A stretch of DNA of 11,956 nucleotides from an uncultured Muribaculaceae bacterium (GCA_938039795.1 CALHWU010000103.1:1-11956); one strand, 5' to 3'. Positions 1 through 7,899 are shown, numbered from the stretch's first letter. Notes: generated from the sequence alone by a model not told the origin. Numbers and translations are program-made.

Positions 1-273
1 CCGGGCGACAATACGTCGCGTCTGGTGTCGAAAAAGCGTCTGCTCGGTCTTGTGGCCGGAGTAGCCACTCTCGTGGTAGCCGGTTGGGCTCTCGTTAGCC
101 GCTGCGCCGATATGGCCGCTCAGCTGCCCATCATGGATAATCCTACCATGCATCAGATCGGCGAGACCCTCATGGGCACGGGCAAAGGAGAATATCTGCT
201 GCCGTTCGAGGCTATCAGTGTGTTGCTTCTGGCATGTATAATCGGTGGCGTCACAGTCGCCCGCAAAAGATAA
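1..273 (+). CDS. nuoJ: NADH-quinone oxidoreductase subunit J, C-terminal part (5' end outside window)
   Basis: The reading frame is open from the first base and ends at TAA 271-273, giving the last 90 residues of NuoJ, a small integral-membrane subunit of respiratory complex I. There is a hydrophobic helix at about fragment residues 14-32. The tail, about residues 53-90, has the family's typical ending: a short loop, then YLLPFEAISVLLL and a final membrane helix closed by ARKR. Family knowledge places NuoJ beside NuoK in the membrane arm, where it helps link quinone reduction to proton pumping; its functionally important third helix lies upstream of this window. An internal GTG at 25 is not the real start, because coding clearly continues to the window edge. 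nuoK follows after 6 bp, so the two are co-transcribed and probably translationally coupled. Identification is firm from the tail and the gene order. Confidence 0.93.
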   Translation, partial: PGDNTSRLVSKKRLLGLVAGVATLVVAGWALVSRCADMAAQLPIMDNPTMHQIGETLMGTGKGEYLLPFEAISVLLLACIIGGVTVARKR

Positions 274-279
274 GCAGTT

Positions 280-591
280 ATGGAAATTACGATGATCTAC
301 TATCTTATACCGGCGCTGCTGATGTTCTGCTGCGGCGTCTATGGCTTCGTCACCCGCAAAAACATGATTGCAATGCTGATCTCGCTTGAGCTGATGCTCA
401 ATGCGGTCGACATAAATTTCGTGGTATTCAACCGCTATCTGTTCCCGGGTCAGATGGAAGGCATGTTCTTCACATTGTTTGCGATTGCAATCGCAGCCGC
501 TGAGACTGCCCTGGCCATAGCAATCATCATCAACGTGTTCCGCGCAGCGCGCAACGTCGATGTCAACGACCTCAACAAAATGAAACATTAA
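280..591 (+). CDS. nuoK: NADH-quinone oxidoreductase subunit K
   Basis: This 103-residue protein has three predicted membrane helices, the normal size for NuoK (about 100 residues). It carries the two buried glutamates of the family: E37 in the SLELMLNAVDINF segment and E75 in the AAAETALAIAI segment, matching E36 and E72 of E. coli NuoK. These are known to be needed for proton translocation by the membrane arm. ATG 280 was chosen as start. An in-frame ATG at 292 would also leave a near-normal protein, and there is no clear Shine-Dalgarno sequence to decide, which is usual in Bacteroidetes. The gene sits 6 bp after nuoJ and 13 bp before nuoL, within one operon. Nothing in the sequence looks broken or unusual. 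Confidence 0.96.
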   Translation: MEITMIYYLIPALLMFCCGVYGFVTRKNMIAMLISLELMLNAVDINFVVFNRYLFPGQMEGMFFTLFAIAIAAAETALAIAIIINVFRAARNVDVNDLNKMKH

Positions 592-604
592 CCCACTACG
601 CGTC

Positions 605-2635
605 ATGGACATTACGATACCTATACTTATTCTGGCCATACCGCTATTCATGTTCCTCCTGCTGGGACTGACCGGCATGAAAATGCCCCACTGGCTTGCC
701 GGCACACTCGGCACAGCGGGCATGGGAACTGTGCTGGTGTTGAGCTATATCACGGCGTTGACCTATTTCTACGGCGGTTCGCCCCAGTTTATCGCTGAAA
801 ACGGCGAGCGCCTTCAGGCTGTAATCTTCAACTGCACATGGCTGCAGTTCACTCCCAGCCTGGTGATCAAACTCGGTTTCCTCCTCGACCCGATATCGGC
901 GCTGATGCTGATAGTCATTCCCACCATCTCTTTCATGGTGCATCTCTACAGCATGGGCTACATGCGCGACCATCACGGAGTGTACGAGCACGGTTTCCAG
1001 CGTTTCTACGCTTTTCTGTCGCTCTTCAGCTTCTCGATGCTCGGTCTGGTTGTGGCCACCAACATCTTCCAGATGTATATCTTCTGGGAGCTTGTGGGCG
1101 CATCCTCTTATCTTCTGATCGGTTTCTATTATAAGAAACCTTCGGCAGTCTCGGCTTCAAAAAAAGCGTTTATCGTCACCCGTTTCGCGGATCTCGGCTT
1201 CCTTATCGGCATCCTCGTGCTGTCGTACTATACCGGCACGTTCGACTTCATGCAGCTCACATCCGCGCCTGTCGACGGCATGGACGGAGTCTATCAGGTG
1301 AGCGAGCAGACTGCTCTGGGAGTAAAGAGCATCTTCTCACAGAGCGCGGCTCCTATGTTTATGGGCGCTTCGGTGCTGACTTGGGCTCTCGTGCTGATCT
1401 TCATGGGCGGCATGGGTAAGTCGGCTATGATGCCTCTCCACATATGGCTCCCCGACGCCATGGAGGGCCCGACTCCCGTCTCGGCTCTCATCCACGCCGC
1501 TACGATGGTTGTGGCCGGCGTCTATCTGGTAGCACGCCTCTATCCGCTCTACCTTATGGAGACGACCTCGCTCGACATCATAGTAGTGGTAGGCGCCCTG
1601 ACAGCCTTCTATGCGGCAATGGTGGCCTGTGCGCAGATCGACATCAAGCGTGTCCTTGCATTCTCCACTATCTCGCAGATAGCTTTCATGATGGTATCGC
1701 TCGGCGTTTCTCGTCCGGAGTTCCATGAGGGCATAGGCTACATGGCCGGTATGTTCCATCTGTTTACCCACGCTATGTTCAAGGCGCTTCTCTTCCTCTG
1801 CGCCGGTGCGATCATCCATGCCGTGGGATCCAATGACTACACTGCCATGCACGGCCTGCGCAAATTCATGCCGATCACCAATGCATGTTTCCTTATAGGC
1901 TGTCTTGCTATCGCAGGCATCATTCCGTTTGCAGGATTCTTCTCCAAGGACGAGATTCTCGTGGCTTGCTTCGGACACTCGATCTTCTGGTATATCTGGA
2001 TGTCGGCAGTAGCCGGTCTGACAGCATTCTACATGTTCCGACTCTACTACCTGATCTTCTGGTGGAAGGAACACAAGGTGCATGAGGGCCACCACGCTCC
2101 CGCCGACCAGCCCTGGACAATGACGCTTCCTCTGGTCATACTCGCAGCCATATCGTGCGTGGCAGGTTTCGTTCCGATGGGCAACCTTGTCACCTGGAAC
2201 GGTGTGCCGATGTTCGAGCATGTCAATTTCTTCACTAATCTTACGCATCTCAACTGGAGCGTAGCTCTCGTTTCGCTTGCAGTGGCTGTCGTCGCCATCA
2301 TCATAGCAACGGTGATGTACCGAAAGGAGAATCCGCTGCCCGACCGTATGGCCGATATGTTCCCCCGTCTGTGGGACTGGTGTCACCATCGTTTCTACTG
2401 GGACGAACTCTATCAGTTCATCACCCACAAGATTATCTTCGGATGCATTTCGCGTCCCATCGCCTGGTTTGACCGTCATATCATCGACGGAGCCATGGAT
2501 GGTCTGGCCACAGTCACAAATAAGGCTTCCTACGCGATACGCGGCCTGCAGAGCGGCAAGATACAGATGTATGTCTGGGTATACCTCATCGGAGCTCTGC
2601 TGCTTGCAGCTGTGACAGCCGTCTGTCTCATGTAA
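605..2635 (+). CDS. nuoL: NADH-quinone oxidoreductase subunit L (antiporter-like proton pump)
   Basis: NuoL is the distal antiporter-like pumping subunit of complex I. The 676-residue product has the expected length and the expected charged residues: E162 in WELVGASSYLLIGF (TM5), K272 in GGMGKSAMMPLHIWLPDA (TM7), H297 in ALIHAATMVVAGVYL (TM8), K393 in THAMFKALLFL, and K448-D449 in PFAGFFSKDEIL (TM12). About residues 580-676 form the C-terminal extension that in known structures becomes the long lateral helix lying along the other pump subunits, ending in a final membrane helix. A histidine-rich loop (KEHKVHEGHHA, about 488-498) lies between late helices. The long reading frame on the opposite strand is a shadow. 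nuoM follows after a 38-bp A-rich spacer. The identification is secure, and all the key ionisable residues I checked are present. Confidence 0.98.
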   Translation: MDITIPILILAIPLFMFLLLGLTGMKMPHWLAGTLGTAGMGTVLVLSYITALTYFYGGSPQFIAENGERLQAVIFNCTWLQFTPSLVIKLGFLLDPISALMLIVIPTISFMVHLYSMGYMRDHHGVYEHGFQRFYAFLSLFSFSMLGLVVATNIFQMYIFWELVGASSYLLIGFYYKKPSAVSASKKAFIVTRFADLGFLIGILVLSYYTGTFDFMQLTSAPVDGMDGVYQVSEQTALGVKSIFSQSAAPMFMGASVLTWALVLIFMGGMGKSAMMPLHIWLPDAMEGPTPVSALIHAATMVVAGVYLVARLYPLYLMETTSLDIIVVVGALTAFYAAMVACAQIDIKRVLAFSTISQIAFMMVSLGVSRPEFHEGIGYMAGMFHLFTHAMFKALLFLCAGAIIHAVGSNDYTAMHGLRKFMPITNACFLIGCLAIAGIIPFAGFFSKDEILVACFGHSIFWYIWMSAVAGLTAFYMFRLYYLIFWWKEHKVHEGHHAPADQPWTMTLPLVILAAISCVAGFVPMGNLVTWNGVPMFEHVNFFTNLTHLNWSVALVSLAVAVVAIIIATVMYRKENPLPDRMADMFPRLWDWCHHRFYWDELYQFITHKIIFGCISRPIAWFDRHIIDGAMDGLATVTNKASYAIRGLQSGKIQMYVWVYLIGALLLAAVTAVCLM

Positions 2636-2673
2636 TTTCATTCACGGTGCAATAAGAAAAAGAAAAAGTAATT

Positions 2674-4179
2674 ATGTTTTCCAATCCTCTGATCTATTTC
2701 GTGGTGATTCCGCTGGTAATGCTGGCCGGTCTCGCCATCTGCCGGAGCATAGGGCAGATACGCGCCGTGGCCGTCACCGGATCACTCGCGCTCACGGCCC
2801 TCTCGATATGGCTTCTGGTCGACTATCTGGGACTCCGCGCCGCAGGCGCCGACGCCCCGATGCTCTACTGTGGCTCCTGGAGCTGGTTTGAGCCTCTCAA
2901 CATACATCTTGCAGTAGGTGTCGACGGTATCTCGATAGCCATGCTTATCCTTTCGTCGATTATCCTGCTGACAGGCAGCTTCGCCTCCTGGAAGATCGAG
3001 CCGAACACCAAGGACTTCTTCCTCTGGCTTATACTGCTGTCGACGGGCGTTTTCGGATTCTTCATCTCGATCGACCTCTTCACGATGTTCATGTTCTATG
3101 AGGTGGCTCTCATACCGATGTATCTGCTTATCGGAGTGTGGGGCAGCGGCAACAAGAACTACTCGGCCATGAAGCTGACGCTGATGCTCATGGGCGGCTC
3201 GGCCTTCCTGATGCTGGGCCTCATCGGCATATTCTATCACTCGGCTCCCGAAGGAATGCCTCTGACATGGAATCTCCTTGAGATCCGAGCCAACGAAAGC
3301 ATCTCGGAAGGCTGGCAGTATTTCCTCTTCCCGATGACGTTCGTAGGCTTCGGAGTGCTCGGAGCCATGTTCCCCTTCCACACATGGAGCCCCGACGGTC
3401 ATGCTTCGGCCCCGACAGCCGTGTCGATGCTCCATGCGGGCGTGCTTATGAAACTCGGCGGCTACGGATGCTTCCGAGTAGCTATTTACCTCATGCCTCA
3501 GGCCGCCAACGAGCTCGCATGGATATTCCTGATACTGACAGGCATCTCTGTCGTCTACGGCGCCTTCTCGGCTTGCGTGCAGACCGACCTCAAATATATC
3601 AACGCCTATTCTTCGGTAAGCCACTGCGGCCTCGTGCTCTTCGCCATACTGATGCTCAACACCACGGCGATGACCGGCGCCATCATGCAGATGCTCTCCC
3701 ACGGTCTGATGACGGCCCTCTTCTTTGCTCTCATCGGCATGATCTACGGACGCACGCATACCCGCGACATACGTCTGATGGGCGGACTGATGAAGATCAT
3801 GCCGTATCTGGCCGTATGCTATGTAATAGCCGGTTTCGCTTCTCTCGGTCTGCCGGGTCTCAGCGGATTCGTAGCCGAGATGACAATTTTCATCGGTTCG
3901 TTCCAGCACGCCGACATGTTCCACCGCGTATTCACCATCGTGGCCTGCTGCTCGATCGTGATCACTGCGGTCTATATCCTCCGTGTCGTTGGCAAGCTGC
4001 TCTTCGGCCCTGTACAGGACGAGCATCATCTGCAGCTCACCGACGCCACATGGTGGGAGCGTGTGTCGACCGTCACACTCATAGTCAGCGTAGCAGCCAT
4101 AGGATGCTTCCCCAACTTCTTCGCCGACCTTATCAAGTTTACATTCAGCCCGTCGATCTTCGCCGTCATCGGCCAGTAA
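2674..4179 (+). CDS. nuoM: NADH-quinone oxidoreductase subunit M (antiporter-like proton pump)
   Basis: The 501-residue, multi-helix protein is NuoM, the middle antiporter-like subunit of complex I. Conserved residues seen: E143 in MFYEVALIPMYLLIGVWG (TM5), PFHTWSPDGHASAPTAVSML (about 234-253), K260 in HAGVLMKLGGYG (TM8), K307 in QTDLKYINAYSSVSH, and E402 in LSGFVAEMTIFIGSF (TM12), which replaces the lysine used in NuoL and NuoN as is normal for NuoM. Odd point: the TM7 lysine (K234 in E. coli) is not where expected. Aligning on the following PFHTW puts leucine, glycine and alanine there (GFGVLGAMFPFH), and no lysine occurs anywhere in that helix. Length and all other motifs are normal, so this looks like a lineage variant rather than damage. 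ATG 2674 is preceded by an A-rich stretch; nuoN begins 17 bp after the stop. Confidence 0.97.
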   Translation: MFSNPLIYFVVIPLVMLAGLAICRSIGQIRAVAVTGSLALTALSIWLLVDYLGLRAAGADAPMLYCGSWSWFEPLNIHLAVGVDGISIAMLILSSIILLTGSFASWKIEPNTKDFFLWLILLSTGVFGFFISIDLFTMFMFYEVALIPMYLLIGVWGSGNKNYSAMKLTLMLMGGSAFLMLGLIGIFYHSAPEGMPLTWNLLEIRANESISEGWQYFLFPMTFVGFGVLGAMFPFHTWSPDGHASAPTAVSMLHAGVLMKLGGYGCFRVAIYLMPQAANELAWIFLILTGISVVYGAFSACVQTDLKYINAYSSVSHCGLVLFAILMLNTTAMTGAIMQMLSHGLMTALFFALIGMIYGRTHTRDIRLMGGLMKIMPYLAVCYVIAGFASLGLPGLSGFVAEMTIFIGSFQHADMFHRVFTIVACCSIVITAVYILRVVGKLLFGPVQDEHHLQLTDATWWERVSTVTLIVSVAAIGCFPNFFADLIKFTFSPSIFAVIGQ

Positions 4180-4196
4180 TTTTGCATAGATAGAAA

Positions 4197-5648
4197 ATGG
4201 ACTATTCACAGTTTCTCATAATGAAGCAGGAAATCGGCCTTCTCGCCGTATTTCTGATTGTCTTCCTCGCCGACACTTTCCTGCCCCGTCGCGAGCAGGG
4301 TTCGATCGGCGTCATAAGCTGCATCTTCTTCGCAGCGTTCACGGTGCTCGGTTTCGTTCCCGGTGTCGTAGGCGAAGGGATGGCCTTCTCCGACATGTAT
4401 GAGGCCACATGGCCTGTGATCAACATCAAGAACATTCTCAATGTCGGTGTGCTCATAGTCATGATTCAGGCTCTGCGATGGGCCGATCAGGATATGGTGA
4501 GGATCCGTCGCGGTGAATTCTACGAACTGCTTCTGGTGACACTCCTGGGCATGTATCTTATGATTTCGGCCCGTCATTTCCTGCTGTTCGTGATCGGTCT
4601 GGAGACAGCTTCGCTTCCTCTGGCAGCCATGGTGGCTTTAGACAAGCACCGCTACGAATCGCGTGAGGCGGCAGTCAAGTATATCCTGACGGCGGTATTC
4701 TCCTCGGCCATTTTCATGATGGGCATATCGTATGTCTACGCTCTGTCGGGTTCGCTCTACTTCTATGATATCGCCATTGCGGTATGGTCGGAGTCGCACA
4801 GCGCTCTGCTCCTTTGCGCCCTGGCTTTTGTCATCGCAGGCATAGGCTTCAAGCTGTCGCTCGTGCCGTTCCACCTCTGGACTGCCGACGTCTATCAGGG
4901 TGCGCCGACTCCGGTGACCTCATATCTCTCGGTTATCTCCAAGGGCGCCGCTGCATTCGCGTTCCTCGCAGTGCTCTGGCAGGCTTTCGGCACAGTCTAT
5001 CCCCAGGCATGGGAATGGATGCTCTATGCTCTTATCATTCTGACCATCACCGTGGGCAACCTGTTTGCCATCCGTCAGAAGAACATGAAGCGCTTCCTCG
5101 CTTTCTCGTCGATCTCGCAGGCCGGTTACATCATGCTCGGCATCATCGCTTTCAACCCGATGGGAATGGCAGCCCTGATGTTCTATGTGCTGGTGTATAT
5201 ATTCTCCAATCTTGCCGCTTTCGGCGTGATAGGAGCTATCGAAAACGCTTCGGGCAAAGTGTGGATGGACGACTACAAGGGACTTTACCGCACCAATCCG
5301 CGTCTGGCCTTCACGATGATGCTCGCCATGTTCTCGCTGGCAGGCATCCCGCCGTTTGCAGGCTTCTTCTCGAAGTTCTTCATCTTCACCGGCGCGATCG
5401 CACAGGGTACTGTGGCCATCTATGTGCTTGTGCTTATAGCGTTGATCAACACCATTATTTCGCTCTACTACTATCTGCTCGTGGTGAAGGCTATGTTCAT
5501 CTCGCAGGATGACTGCGTGATCGCTCCTTTCCGCAGCGCATGCAGCGAGCGTTTCGCCCTTTGGATATGTGTGGCAGGAATCCTGCTGCTCGGTGTTGTA
5601 AGCTTCGTCTACAACACTCTGCTCGAAGGCACGATGTACAGCTTCTGA
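4197..5648 (+). CDS. nuoN: NADH-quinone oxidoreductase subunit N (antiporter-like proton pump)
   Basis: NuoN is the antiporter-like subunit closest to NuoK and the last gene of the complex I operon. The 483-residue product has normal family length and the expected residues: E136 in VIGLETASLPL (TM5), K219 in GIGFKLSLVPFHLWTADVYQG (TM7), K249 in SVISKGAAAF (TM8), and K393 in PPFAGFFSKFFIF (TM12). The start at ATG 4197 gives an N-terminus with a short polar lead (MDYSQFLIMKQE) into the first helix. A second in-frame ATG at codon 9 (4221) is a possible alternative. The gene lies 17 bp after nuoM and is followed 36 bp after its stop by a strong hairpin, which fits the end of the operon. Identification is secure. 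Confidence 0.98.
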   Translation: MDYSQFLIMKQEIGLLAVFLIVFLADTFLPRREQGSIGVISCIFFAAFTVLGFVPGVVGEGMAFSDMYEATWPVINIKNILNVGVLIVMIQALRWADQDMVRIRRGEFYELLLVTLLGMYLMISARHFLLFVIGLETASLPLAAMVALDKHRYESREAAVKYILTAVFSSAIFMMGISYVYALSGSLYFYDIAIAVWSESHSALLLCALAFVIAGIGFKLSLVPFHLWTADVYQGAPTPVTSYLSVISKGAAAFAFLAVLWQAFGTVYPQAWEWMLYALIILTITVGNLFAIRQKNMKRFLAFSSISQAGYIMLGIIAFNPMGMAALMFYVLVYIFSNLAAFGVIGAIENASGKVWMDDYKGLYRTNPRLAFTMMLAMFSLAGIPPFAGFFSKFFIFTGAIAQGTVAIYVLVLIALINTIISLYYYLLVVKAMFISQDDCVIAPFRSACSERFALWICVAGILLLGVVSFVYNTLLEGTMYSF

Positions 5649-5684
5649 AGCTGACAACTCCGACGTTTCAACCCTTCAATAAAG

Positions 5685-5718
5685 CACTCCCCGGAAAGTC
5701 ACTGCTTTCCGGGGAGTG
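5685..5718. terminator. Bidirectional hairpin terminator between convergent nuoN and modF-like genes
   Basis: A perfect 14-bp stem (CACTCCCCGGAAAG / CTTTCCGGGGAGTG) closes a 6-base loop at 5699-5704. On the + strand it is followed by a T-rich stretch (TTGTGTTTCT). On the - strand it is followed by CTTTATTGA, the complement of the bases just before it. It lies between two convergent stop codons, at 5648 (+) and 5750 (-), so one hairpin probably ends both transcripts. The T tracts are interrupted, so efficiency in either direction is inferred. Confidence 0.88.
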
Positions 5719-5749
5719 TTGTGTTTCTAAAGTCTGTCACGGGCGGCGG

Positions 5750-7165
5750 TCAGCGGGGCGGCATACGCTTGATGAGGTCGAATCCTGCTGGCACCTCTTC
5801 GGGACAGTGCGTGACGAATACTATGGCTGCATCAGAGCGGACTGCAACAGCGTCGATAATATGGCGGACTGCCGTTTTATGCGACGCGTCGAGTCCGTGG
5901 AATGGCTCGTCGAGAAGCAGCAGAGGAGCGTCCTTGATGAGTGTGCGGGCGAGGAGCACCAGTCTCTGCTCGCCAGTTGAGAGTGAGGCGTACGTCCGCT
6001 TGGCCAGATGCGTCAGGCCGAGCGAGGCCATCCATTCGTCGGCAGCAGCGGTCTGCGCCTCGGTGAGACGCGTGTAGCATCCTACGGTGTCGTTTAGGCC
6101 GCGGGCCACCACTTCGCGCACTGTGGTCGCTCCCCCTCCGAAATACAGCTGCATCTCAGGCGAGATATATCCGATGCGGCGTTTTACGTCCCATATGCTT
6201 TCGCCTGTGCCGCGCCGCCGGCCGAATATCCTGACGTCGTTGGAGTAGGCCTGCGGCCCGTCGGCGTAGATAAGGCTCAGAAGAGTGGATTTGCCGGAGC
6301 CGTTGGGTCCCGACAACACCCAGCGCTCGCCAGGCATTATGCGCCAGTCGACTGAGTCGATAAGTGTCACCCCTCCATAGCTTACCGTGCATCCATGCAT
6401 CTCTGCGGCTGCAACATCTGCGTCGATGTCGTCGGGTTCGGCGCAATGCGGCAGCGACGGTGCAGACGTGGCTGCGGGAAACAGCAGGGCCGCTCTGGCG
6501 CGTAATTCGGCGGCGGGAGCTATGATCATTTCGCCGACAGTCATATGCTCTATCTCAAGCATAGCCGAAGCATAGTCGGGGATGTCGGCCGGATCGCAGA
6601 CAAGCAGAAGTATCGACACTCCCTTGCGCGCCATCCGTTGCAGAGCATCGTCGAGTTGTCCGCGCGACGGCGCGTCAAGACCTATATAGGGATTGTCAAG
6701 TATCAGCAAGTCGGGAAGCCGGCCGGTCAGTGCCTGATAGATGAGCATCTTGCGCGTTTCGCCGCTCGACAGGTAGTTGACGCGCCGGTCAAGCAGCGAC
6801 GACATATCAAACGGCGCGTGGCTGCCCGAGGCTATGCTTCCGGCGAGGATGTCGCGTACGAGGGGTACGTCATCGTTCATCGACGATTCATAGCGCTGCT
6901 GACGGTAAGTCACCTTGCCTGCAGAGAGTGAATGGACGTCGTTAAACTCCAGCCGCCTCACTTTGAGATCGGGTCGCGGCGAGCGGATGGCATTCGTGGC
7001 CAGGTTGCGCCCGCGCTCTATGATGCGGCCGAGAGTCGATTTGCCGGCTCCGTTAGGCCCTATCACCGCCGTGACGCCGGCAGGAACCGATGTCACCGCC
7101 GGATTGGCAAGCTCCACGCCTATCCATTGCAGACGGGGGCTTTCGAGTGTTATGATCTGATTCAT
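5750..7165 (-). CDS. modF: ModF-type tandem ABC ATPase (two nucleotide-binding domains, no membrane domain)
   Basis: The 471-residue soluble protein holds two ABC ATPase domains. Domain 1 has Walker A GPNGAGKST (36-44), signature LSSGETRK (132-139) and Walker B LLILDNPY (153-160). Domain 2 has Walker A GPNGSGKST (286-294), signature LSTGEQR (395-401), Walker B LLLLDEPF (415-422, catalytic E420) and switch H453 in VTH. The phrases LLDRRxxYLSSGETRK in domain 1 and YSNDxxxFGRRRGTGESIWD in domain 2 match my memory of E. coli ModF closely; length is also similar (about 490 in E. coli). ModF's role is poorly defined, and despite its name it is not the transport ATPase ModC. Here there are no molybdate transport genes nearby and no membrane partner. 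Odd: domain 1 has asparagine (N158) in place of the catalytic glutamate and VCD in place of the switch histidine, so one composite ATP site is probably weak or inactive. Start is ATG at 7165. Confidence 0.87.
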   Translation of the reverse strand: MNQIITLESPRLQWIGVELANPAVTSVPAGVTAVIGPNGAGKSTLGRIIERGRNLATNAIRSPRPDLKVRRLEFNDVHSLSAGKVTYRQQRYESSMNDDVPLVRDILAGSIASGSHAPFDMSSLLDRRVNYLSSGETRKMLIYQALTGRLPDLLILDNPYIGLDAPSRGQLDDALQRMARKGVSILLLVCDPADIPDYASAMLEIEHMTVGEMIIAPAAELRARAALLFPAATSAPSLPHCAEPDDIDADVAAAEMHGCTVSYGGVTLIDSVDWRIMPGERWVLSGPNGSGKSTLLSLIYADGPQAYSNDVRIFGRRRGTGESIWDVKRRIGYISPEMQLYFGGGATTVREVVARGLNDTVGCYTRLTEAQTAAADEWMASLGLTHLAKRTYASLSTGEQRLVLLARTLIKDAPLLLLDEPFHGLDASHKTAVRHIIDAVAVRSDAAIVFVTHCPEEVPAGFDLIKRMPPR

Positions 7166-7212
7166 TACCGCAAAACTGCAAAAAATATTTCAGACGGCCA
7201 AACTGTTTCGTC

Positions 7213-7702
7213 ATGAAAAATCGCCCTACAGATATTTGTCATCGGAGGTTATTTCATTAATTTTGCAGCATGTGATTATGCCGACGGGCGTGATATTCCC
7301 GTAAAAGTATCGGTCTCGCTCGACCGGCGTGACGGATGCGATGTGTTTGAGACTTCAGTGAGAAACGGTGAGCTGTCGATCAACGCCAGCAGTGGCGTCG
7401 CCGCGTGCAGAGCGTTCTACGAATATGTGAAGTCACAGGGTGCAGGCATCTCGTCGTGGAGCGGAACACGCCTGGAACTGCCGGAACGATTGCCTGACAT
7501 GGATAAACGGACGGTCATCTCACCTTTCAGACATCACTATTATCTCAACGTGGTGACTTTCTGGAAGAACGGAGCCAACTGGGAGTTCTATAAAGGTTTT
7601 TTCGGCAAGGAATGGGTGTATAGCGTAATACCCAACATGGGCGGGAAGTCAGGCCTGACCGGCGACCTGGAATTTTATGCCAACGGCCGTCTTTCCGCAT
7701 GA
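7213..7702 (+). pseudogene. Relic of an alpha-N-acetylglucosaminidase (GH89, NAGLU-like) lipoprotein gene
   Basis: The frame open from 7217 to TGA 7700-7702 resembles the N-terminal domain of the NAGLU/GH89 family: DVFETSVRNGELSI, SSGVAACRAFYEYV, SSWSGTRLELPERLP and HHYYLNVVTF, which parallel human NAGLU blocks such as STGVAAAAGL, AWSGSQLRLPRPLP and RYYQNVCT. After NVVTF it jumps to KEWVYSVIPNMGGKSGL and TGDLEFYANG, which parallels the PFIWCMLHNFGGN region normally more than 200 residues further on. The catalytic barrel with its acidic residues is therefore missing. The protein then stops early. At the 5' end, ATG 7213 is followed by five A's (7216-7220) and runs out of frame. With four A's the frame would read MKIALQIFVIGGYFINFAAC, a lipoprotein-like signal peptide with a FAAC lipobox. 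A 119-residue product from GTG 7343 is possible but would not be an active glycosidase. Family assignment is from memory, without an alignment. Confidence 0.74.
7235..7265 (+). promoter_or_regulatory. Candidate Bacteroides-type promoter inside the GH89 relic
   Basis: TTTG at 7235-7238 and TAATTTTG at 7258-7265 are separated by 19 bp. This matches the Bacteroides primary-sigma pattern (TTTG at -33, TAnnTTTG at -7, 19-21 bp apart). Transcription would start near 7270 and run into the relic reading frame, where GTG 7343 is the first in-frame start-like codon. The same bases encode the signal-peptide-like stretch if the frameshift is corrected, so the match may be chance in an AT-rich stretch. 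Confidence 0.35.
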
Positions 7703-7830
7703 TGCTGTCGGCAACAACTCATGCCGCCTGCGTGCGGTGGTGAGAAGCCGCGGACAAGGTGAATCGTACGGGGCCGTTGTGATGGTGACGGATTGACAGT
7801 AGGCATTTCAGGCTGTCGATATGATAATAG
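7703..7830. other. Gap between the GH89 relic and the pit terminator, possible coding remnant
   Basis: No complete gene is seen. A + strand frame at 7677-7796 overlaps the relic's end in another phase and reads AVGNNSCRLRAVVRS, then ends at TGA 7794-7796. It looks protein-like, but I cannot assign it to a family. It may be further decayed sequence from the glycosidase gene or a neighbour, or chance. Confidence 0.25.
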
Positions 7831-7874
7831 TTGTGCCGCCGGACCATCCTTATTGGATGCGGTCGGCGGCACAA
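7831..7874 (-). terminator. Hairpin terminator downstream of the phosphate transporter gene
   Basis: An 11-bp arm pair (TTGTGCCGCCG at 7831-7841 and CGGCGGCACAA at 7864-7874) continues inward, after a one-base bulge, with ACC/GGT and then ATCC/GGAT around a TTATT loop. It starts 26 bp past the transporter stop codon in the - direction. It is followed on that strand by CTATTATCATATC, which is T-rich but not a pure T run. Intrinsic termination of the transporter transcript is the simplest reading. Confidence 0.7.
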
Positions 7875-7899
7875 TGCTATATGGCTGTCGGGGAGGATC

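Noticed and set aside
1337..2641. Long minus-strand reading frame (434 codons) opposite nuoL
   Set aside because: It is a shadow of nuoL with the same odd composition and no domain signature.
2782..4209. Long minus-strand reading frame (475 codons) opposite nuoM
   Set aside because: It is antisense to a certain nuoM. The translation is rich in H, E, D, R and Q with no recognisable motif, as expected from the complement of membrane-protein codons.
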